From Leptospira vanthielii serovar Holland str. Waz Holland = ATCC 700522 (lineage in GTDB: Bacteria; Spirochaetota; Leptospiria; Leptospirales; Leptospiraceae): 64,000 nucleotides of DNA. This document shows positions 59,325-64,000 of this stretch, piece after piece. The notes under the pieces are model-generated. The model did not search any database. It had not been told where the DNA came from and worked only from the letters and a program-made list of their open reading frames with translations. Positions within the stretch are counted from its first letter, which is position 1, and each line of letters begins with the position of its first letter. Position numbers and translations under genes: made by a program. The stretch lies in the NCBI RefSeq assembly GCF_000332455.1, contig NZ_AOGY02000065.1, forward strand, positions 62,001 to 126,000. Reading direction: 5' to 3'.

Positions 59325-61124
59325 ATGAAAAGTGATAAAAAAATTGCAGTCGTCGATTTCGGCGGTCAATACGCTCACCTCATCGCTTCCCGTATCAGAA
59401 GGCTTGGAGCCTATACGGAAATCCTTTCCAATGAAGAACCATTGTCTGTTTATGCGTCCTATGCTGGAATCATTCTATCAGGAGGACCGAGCAGTGTTTA
59501 TGAAAAAGGGGCACCACTTCTACCAGAAGGTTTTTTTAAAACATCAGTTCCCATTTTAGGAATCTGTTATGGTCACCAACTTTTGATGAAAGCTCTTGGA
59601 GGAGAGGTTGTTTCTTCCAATTCCAAAGAATACGGTCCAGCCATTCTCGAAATTCAAAATCCAAATTCATTACTTTCGAGGTCACTTTCTCCCAAAACAA
59701 AAGTTTGGATGAGCCACGGGGATGAAGTCGTTCGAATGCCCGAGGGGTTTAAAATTGTAGCTTCATCAGATAATTGTCGTTATGCGTTTGTTTCTAATGA
59801 GTCCAAAAAACAATTTGGGATCCAATTTCATCCTGAAGTCACTCACTCCGAAGAAGGAGAAGTTCTCCTGAAGAACTTTGTGAATCTTTGCGGGGCTGGT
59901 TCGAGTTGGAGTATCTCACAATTTTTAGAAAAACAAATCTCCGAATTACAGAAGAAAGTTCCTGTAGGTAAAAATGTATTTTTATTAGTTTCTGGAGGAG
60001 TGGATTCTTCTGTTGCTTATCTACTTTTGGCCAAAGCTCTTGGGAAGGACCGAGTCAAAGGCCTTCTTGTCGATACAGGTTTTATGCGTAAAAATGAAGT
60101 GAAAGACTTAATGGACAATTTACACCATGTAGGTTTTGATCTCACCATTTGGGATGAAAGTGAAGTCTTTTACCAACATTTACAAAATGAATTTGATCCA
60201 GAGAAAAAACGCCGCATTGTGGGAGATCTATTTTTAGAAGCGCAAAGTAAAGCTACAGATTCCCTTGGTTTGGATTCCGAACATTGGCTTCTTGGTCAAG
60301 GAACCATTTATCCTGATACCATTGAATCTGGTGGAACTAAACATTCTCATAAAATTAAAACCCACCACAACCGTGTTCCACAAATTGAGAAACTCATCCA
60401 AGAAGGAAAGATTGTAGAACCGATTGCAGATTTGTACAAGGATGAAGTAAGGGAACTCGGTAGGCTTTTAGGGTTACCAGAACGTTGGATCGAACGCCAC
60501 CCATTTCCAGGCCCTGGCCTTGTTGTGCGAATGATTGCGAGTCCCGAAACCCATCCTCCCAAGATTGATTTTTCTGATTTGGGGCTAACAGCCAAGAAGG
60601 CAGAAGTTAAAATTTTACCGATTCTTTCAGTGGGGGTGCAAGGCGACCAAAGAAGTTATGCGCACTGTGCGGTTTTAAATGATTTTACAACCAACTGGAA
60701 CGAGTTAGACAAGTCTGCTGTTGAGATAACAAACTTTAAACGAGAAATCAACCGTGTGGTATTTGCCCCAGGGATCTCTACTTTTTCCGGCCCTTTTTAT
60801 TATACCAGACTGAGTTTGGACAAAGGTCACTCGGATATCTTACGGGACGCAGATGCGATTGTGAACCAAATTCTTTACGATGAATCGATTCACAATTCGA
60901 TTTGGCAGATGCCAGTGGTTTTAGTTCCCGTGGGTCTGCGGGCAAATTCTTATGGAGTGGTGCTTCGGCCAGTGGAATCTACAGAAGCCATGACTGCTAA
61001 TTTTTACGAGATGGATCGTAAAATTTTAGATCGTATCACCAAAGAACTGTTAGCATTGCCACAAATCTCTTTAGTGTTGTATGATCTCACACACAAACCA
61101 CCAGGAACGATAGAATGGGAGTAG
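59325..61124 (+). CDS. guaA: GMP synthase (glutamine-hydrolysing), long form
   Basis: Converts XMP to GMP using glutamine and ATP. The 599-residue protein exceeds the usual bacterial length (about 515-525). GATase: nucleophile cysteine in PILGICYGHQL, FGIQFHPEV. ATP-pyrophosphatase loop: LVSGGVDSSVA. The dimerisation domain carries a longer segment (about residues 405-530, ITNFKREINRVVFAPG and KGHSDILRDADAIV), like the extended eukaryote-type GMPS. The ATG at 59325 (MKSDKKIAVVDFGGQY) is chosen; a 14-codon extension from 59283 lacks support. A hairpin-T terminator lies at its end. Confidence 0.95.
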   Translation: MKSDKKIAVVDFGGQYAHLIASRIRRLGAYTEILSNEEPLSVYASYAGIILSGGPSSVYEKGAPLLPEGFFKTSVPILGICYGHQLLMKALGGEVVSSNSKEYGPAILEIQNPNSLLSRSLSPKTKVWMSHGDEVVRMPEGFKIVASSDNCRYAFVSNESKKQFGIQFHPEVTHSEEGEVLLKNFVNLCGAGSSWSISQFLEKQISELQKKVPVGKNVFLLVSGGVDSSVAYLLLAKALGKDRVKGLLVDTGFMRKNEVKDLMDNLHHVGFDLTIWDESEVFYQHLQNEFDPEKKRRIVGDLFLEAQSKATDSLGLDSEHWLLGQGTIYPDTIESGGTKHSHKIKTHHNRVPQIEKLIQEGKIVEPIADLYKDEVRELGRLLGLPERWIERHPFPGPGLVVRMIASPETHPPKIDFSDLGLTAKKAEVKILPILSVGVQGDQRSYAHCAVLNDFTTNWNELDKSAVEITNFKREINRVVFAPGISTFSGPFYYTRLSLDKGHSDILRDADAIVNQILYDESIHNSIWQMPVVLVPVGLRANSYGVVLRPVESTEAMTANFYEMDRKILDRITKELLALPQISLVLYDLTHKPPGTIEWE

Positions 61125-61135
61125 GTGGTTTTTTT
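61095..61135 (+). terminator. Candidate terminator overlapping the guaA 3' end
   Basis: AAACCACC (61095-61102) pairs with GGTGGTTT (61124-61131) and a T-run follows to 61135. The 21-nt loop is long, so strength is uncertain. Confidence 0.5.
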
Positions 61136-61156
61136 AAGTTTAATATACGTGTGTGA

Positions 61157-61570
61157 TTAAGGTAATAAAAGCCAAAGGAGAGCCATTCCACCCATAGCGA
61201 ATTCAGGAAGTTTTCTTCTGAAAAAACTCTGGTTTTCTGGGTTTTCTTTTGGTTCTTCGGATTTTGCCACTTCTGTCTTTGTTTCTTCTTTTGTTTCTTT
61301 GGATGAAAACAGAGAACCAAAAAATCCAGGTTTTGTTTCCTCTTTCGGCGTTTCCCAAACTACGGGAAGGGACACAACGTCCACAGCATTCTTTTTATAT
61401 GCCTGTTTGGTTCCGTCTTTAGATTCTACTAAAACAGAATTGGCAGTCGGAGAGGAAGTTTTGACGTTTTCCAAAACCTCTTTGGTTGCTTTCACAGTCA
61501 CTGTGTCTGCATAAGAAACTTGAGATACAATCGATAGAATGGAAACAGATAGTAGGGTCTTTACGTTCAT
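61157..61570 (-). CDS. Small exported protein with C-terminal hydrophobic anchor
   Basis: A 137-residue protein. N-terminal signal peptide (NVKTLLSVSILSIVSQVSYA) followed by a small hydrophilic domain (DTVTVKATKEVLENVKTSSP, and KDGTKQAYKKNAVDVVSLP), a Lys/Glu-rich tract and a final basic-hydrophobic helix (FAMGGMALLWLLLP). The layout suggests periplasmic exposure with a C-terminal membrane anchor. I recognise no family. Converges with guaA. Confidence 0.75.
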   Translation of the reverse strand: MNVKTLLSVSILSIVSQVSYADTVTVKATKEVLENVKTSSPTANSVLVESKDGTKQAYKKNAVDVVSLPVVWETPKEETKPGFFGSLFSSKETKEETKTEVAKSEEPKENPENQSFFRRKLPEFAMGGMALLWLLLP

Positions 61571-61658
61571 ATTTACAGCGCATTCTCTAGAAAGGGGGAA
61601 GCAATTTGATTTTTCTCTGAATTGTTACAATCTGATGAAAAGTGAAAACAGTTTCCAT

Positions 61659-61686
61659 TTGACACCAGGCCTTCCTATTTTAGCCT
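61659..61686 (+). promoter_or_regulatory. Candidate promoter of the tRNA-Cys/tRNA-Leu pair
   Basis: TTGACA at 61659-61664 is followed after 16 nt by TAGCCT at 61681-61686, keeping the strongest -10 positions (T1, A2, T6). Transcription would start about 10 nt ahead of tRNA-Cys. Confidence 0.45.
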
Positions 61687-61702
61687 ATCCAAAGTCACGA
61701 TT

Positions 61703-61773
<71 letters not shown>

Positions 61774-61788
61774 AATCACGGATCATTC

Positions 61789-61872
61789 GCCTGGATGGTG
61801 GAATTGGTAGACACACAGGACTTAAAATCCTGTGGGAGTAATCCCGTGCGGGTTCGATTCCCGCTCCAGGTA
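61789..61872 (+). tRNA. tRNA-Leu (anticodon UAA)
   Basis: An 84-nt class II tRNA. Acceptor GCCTGGA pairs with TCCAGGT, the D arm reads GGTGGAATTGGTAGACAC, the anticodon stem CAGGA/TCCTG encloses CTTAAAA with anticodon TAA, and a long variable arm precedes GCGGGTTCGATTCCCGC. Discriminator A. CCA is not encoded. Likely cotranscribed with tRNA-Cys. Confidence 0.97.
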
Positions 61873-61898
61873 TAAATCGAACGATTGCGAGTCAAAAA

Positions 61899-62166
61899 AA
61901 ACGTAGCGACCCATAGGGAGCGTAAGCGTTTTTTCCGAAGGCAGGAAGCCTGAGGTGACGAGTAGGACGGGCTTTAGGTCGAAAGGCCAGGATGGCCGGA
62001 GACCGAAGCGATTCCCGCGGACCATCTCAATCACACAAAACTAAAATCAACATCTCTTAAAACGTAGCGACCCCGCGCAGGCTTTATAAAAGCCGGAGGC
62101 GAAGTTGGCCTAAAGGGCCAAGGGTGGATGGAGCGTGAAGCCATTTTTCCGAAGGCAGGAAGCCTG
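61899..62166. repeat. Pair of diverged intergenic repeat copies downstream of tRNA-Leu
   Basis: Two copies of one element. Each starts AACGTAGCGACCC (near 61900 and 62061) and each contains TTTTTCCGAAGGCAGGAAGC then CTGA (near 61931 and 62144). Just before the second block both have GGAGCGT. Copy two carries about 70 nt of extra sequence between the blocks, whereas in copy one extra sequence follows the second block. Short hairpins (CAGG-AAG-CCTG) are embedded. No gene is supported here; minus-strand open frames in it look spurious. Confidence 0.65.
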
Positions 62167-62169
62167 ACA

Positions 62170-64000
62170 CTAATCGCAATTTCCTGAAATTTCAATCGCC
62201 GGTAGGAAAGGATTTTCTCCTTTCCAAGAATATAAAAATCCAAAATCAATAAATTCCACACCGGATCCCAAGTATGCTTTCGGGTTAACAAGAATTGAAA
62301 CGATTTTCCTATCATTTAGAATTGTTTCCTTCTTCACAATTCGCTCTGACTGGACTCGGTATTCTTTGTCTTGGTCAAAACTTTCTCTTTTTCTTGTCTC
62401 TAGAACCAGTGAGTCGGGCAAATCCCCTTCAATTGTCCCTTCCCAATGGATTTTGATTTGGATTGGGTTTTCACGCACTTGGGCATCCGTATCAAAGTTG
62501 ATCTTGTGGTCCAAACATCCTGAGAGTTTAAAATACAATTCCTTCGTTCCTGAAGGGAGAGCGACTGGACCATTCGCATTGATTGACGACTGTGCTAAGG
62601 GAAAGGGGGAATTTGTTTCCGTCCGCACTCTGTGGATGAAAAGTTCCTTTGCAGGAGTTTTTGTTAAATAAAAAGCACCAATACTTGAAATAAGAATCCA
62701 AAATAGAAGCAGACCATACACTTTGTTTTGAATTTTTCTGATCTGTCTTTTTTCTAGATCATCACTTTTGGGTTTGGATTTCGGCAAAAGGCATAAAATC
62801 CCAAGGAAAGGTAAGAGAACTTCATCATCTAACAAAAAACATTGGAAACTGCCGGCAAAGATTATGGTGAAAAAACCCAAATAGAAAAAAGTGTGTTTGT
62901 TTACAGTTAAGATGTTTTTTGTGGTTAAGTATAAAAAACCAAAAAAAGAAATTACAGATACCAATCCTCCCAAAATCCAAAAATGCAAAAAGTCAAAATG
63001 AGCATGGGATTTTGGCGTAATGGACAAATCATAATACAATTCTGGCCATTCTTTCACCAATGGAATTGCTTTTGATATAAACTCCGAAGGATAATTCCCA
63101 CTACCGATCCCCCCAAAAAAAGAATCTTTTAAGATACCAAAATTCATTTTATGAATCCATACTCTTTGGTTCTCTAACGAACGTTTAGCGAATATATCAT
63201 CAATGGCCCTTTGGAATAACCAGTTGTGCTGGTAGAGTAGAAAAGACAGAAAAAGGATCCCAAGGAGACCAAACCCAATCCAGGGAAGGATTTTTTTAAT
63301 AGAAACCTTTTTTTGAAGAGAAAGAAGTATGAAACCGAAAAGTAATCCAAACCAAACCGATCGACTTTGGTTAAGAAAGAGTAAAACCAAACCTAAAAAA
63401 GAAAACCCAAGTAGATAAATGAGACTTAGCTTGTGTCTGGCTTTTTTTCTAAAGATATTAAAATTTCGCAGAGTTCTTACAAAGATTGAGGGAAGATATA
63501 GTGCCAGTAATCCACCATACGTTAGGTGGGTACTTTGAAATCCAATCGGCAAATAAAGAGGGAACTTTCCCATAACGTTTGCCAGTTGGTGGGGGAGGCG
63601 GCGGCCGGTTAGATACTGAAATCCATCCATCACAAAAGGAGCCAATCGGTAGGGAAAAAGAAGGGAAATAATTCCGGAAAGGATGAGAAATACGGCTCCT
63701 ATTTCCACGGCTCGTTTTAATATTTTTTTCTGATTCCAAGTCAGACGAGAATGGTGTAACAATAGAAAACCCATCCAAATATCACCAAACTCGGATTTCA
63801 TAAGAGTTCGTTTCCAATCAACAACATCCCAATGCAAAACTGGGGTGATTAAAAAACTGAGATAAAGAAGGAGCCAAAAAAGGAAATGAGATTCAAATCT
63901 TGGAAGCTTTTTTTGCCAAGCAGAATCCAGAAACAAAAAGAAAAGCGAAGTACCGGCAAAAATTTGGGAAAGGCTAATCGAAAACGGGGAAAGAATAAAG
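62170..64000 (-). CDS. O-antigen ligase/polymerase-like membrane protein (5' end beyond window)
   Basis: A polytopic membrane protein whose frame stays open to the right edge, so at least 610 codons and no start in view; a TTG at 63936 is internal. Ten or so hydrophobic helices are visible, such as FWLLLYLSFLITPVL, LIYLLGFSFLGLVLLFLN and a Wzy_C/WaaL-type segment RSVWFGLLFGFILL, followed by a large periplasmic loop with GGIGSGNYPSEFI and HAHFDFLHFWILGGL. The last 140 residues are hydrophilic and presumably exported. This layout is that of the O-antigen ligase family (WaaL-like) acting on LPS or other glycan. Specific function not assigned. Confidence 0.85.
   Translation of the reverse strand, partial: FILSPFSISLSQIFAGTSLFFLFLDSAWQKKLPRFESHFLFWLLLYLSFLITPVLHWDVVDWKRTLMKSEFGDIWMGFLLLHHSRLTWNQKKILKRAVEIGAVFLILSGIISLLFPYRLAPFVMDGFQYLTGRRLPHQLANVMGKFPLYLPIGFQSTHLTYGGLLALYLPSIFVRTLRNFNIFRKKARHKLSLIYLLGFSFLGLVLLFLNQSRSVWFGLLFGFILLSLQKKVSIKKILPWIGFGLLGILFLSFLLYQHNWLFQRAIDDIFAKRSLENQRVWIHKMNFGILKDSFFGGIGSGNYPSEFISKAIPLVKEWPELYYDLSITPKSHAHFDFLHFWILGGLVSVISFFGFLYLTTKNILTVNKHTFFYLGFFTIIFAGSFQCFLLDDEVLLPFLGILCLLPKSKPKSDDLEKRQIRKIQNKVYGLLLFWILISSIGAFYLTKTPAKELFIHRVRTETNSPFPLAQSSINANGPVALPSGTKELYFKLSGCLDHKINFDTDAQVRENPIQIKIHWEGTIEGDLPDSLVLETRKRESFDQDKEYRVQSERIVKKETILNDRKIVSILVNPKAYLGSGVEFIDFGFLYSWKGENPFLPAIEISGNCD

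Noticed and set aside
61822..62315. Two minus-strand frames spanning tRNA-Leu, the repeat pair and the end of the O-antigen-ligase-like gene
   Set aside because: They run through a tRNA and repeat copies and share short repeat-encoded strings; they are best explained as chance translations of the repeat.

Overview
The window is a chromosomal segment of a spirochaete, almost certainly a Leptospira of the saprophytic (L. biflexa-like) side of the genus. Evidence: a FlaB core flagellin, FliM/FliN, a probable Leptospira-type flagellar coiling protein (FcpA), a 3-helix SemiSWEET like the one crystallised from L. biflexa, an rpsU-dnaG-rpoD macromolecular synthesis operon, metX/metY/metW methionine genes, moderate-to-low G+C and very dense gene packing. 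I see no transposase, phage gene, CRISPR array, rRNA or origin; most of the window is core chromosome. Species assignment rests on recall, not on a database search.

Layout. 1-0.7 kb: 3' part missing fbp (minus). 0.8-7.2 kb (plus): unknown protein with a possible degenerate GGDEF domain, then rpsU-yqeY-dnaG-rpoD and an exported protein. 7.2-8.8 kb: glpD (minus). 8.9-11.4 kb: tyrS and a polysaccharide-deacetylase-like membrane protein. 11.5-15.5 kb (minus): tRNA-Ala(GGC), def, RND efflux permease. 15.6-19 kb (plus): coiled-coil protein, a GAF/SpoIIE phosphatase/ATPase fusion and its STAS partner. 19-23.4 kb: two-subunit biotin-dependent acyl-CoA carboxylase. 23.4-35 kb (minus): a ten-gene tightly packed chemotaxis/signalling run, ispH-HK-receiver/ATPase-cheY-STAS-cheA-MCP-cheW-cheD-cheB. 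35.3-37.5 kb: flaB with a strong terminator, then ilvA. 37.9-38.9 kb: DUF1566-type exported protein. 39-42.1 kb (minus): metY-metX-metW. 42.2-43.8 kb: outer-membrane-type protein diverging from metY across a perfect 14-bp inverted repeat. 43.8-47.2 kb (minus): AAA ATPase, frameshifted fcpA, zinc-ribbon protein, rsmE. 47.3-49 kb: fliN, GNAT acetyltransferase, RNHCP protein. 49-51.4 kb (minus): nfeD and two SPFH genes. 51.5-58.3 kb (plus): haem-binding protein, argH, cyclophilin, unknown proteins, fliM, alkaline-phosphatase-family enzyme, several joined by 4-nt ATGA overlaps. 58.4-59.3 kb (minus): queF-SemiSWEET-ferredoxin. 59.3-61.1 kb: guaA. 61.7-62.2 kb: tRNA-Cys, tRNA-Leu and a pair of diverged intergenic repeats. 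62.2-64 kb: O-antigen-ligase-like protein running off the right edge.

How the genes work together. Motility dominates the accessory theme: chemoreceptor signalling (MCP, CheW, CheA, CheY, CheB, CheD) feeds a flagellar switch (FliM, FliN) and filament (FlaB, FcpA). A partner-switch theme (STAS proteins, SpoIIE phosphatase, anti-sigma-type ATPases) appears twice, once free-standing and once embedded in the che operon. The best single observation is that the probable fcpA gene carries an extra A in a 7-A run; removing it restores an intact C-terminus. Either this strain has a broken filament-coiling gene, or the reading frame is rescued, or the base is a sequencing error. I did not find a convincing wholly new multi-gene system.
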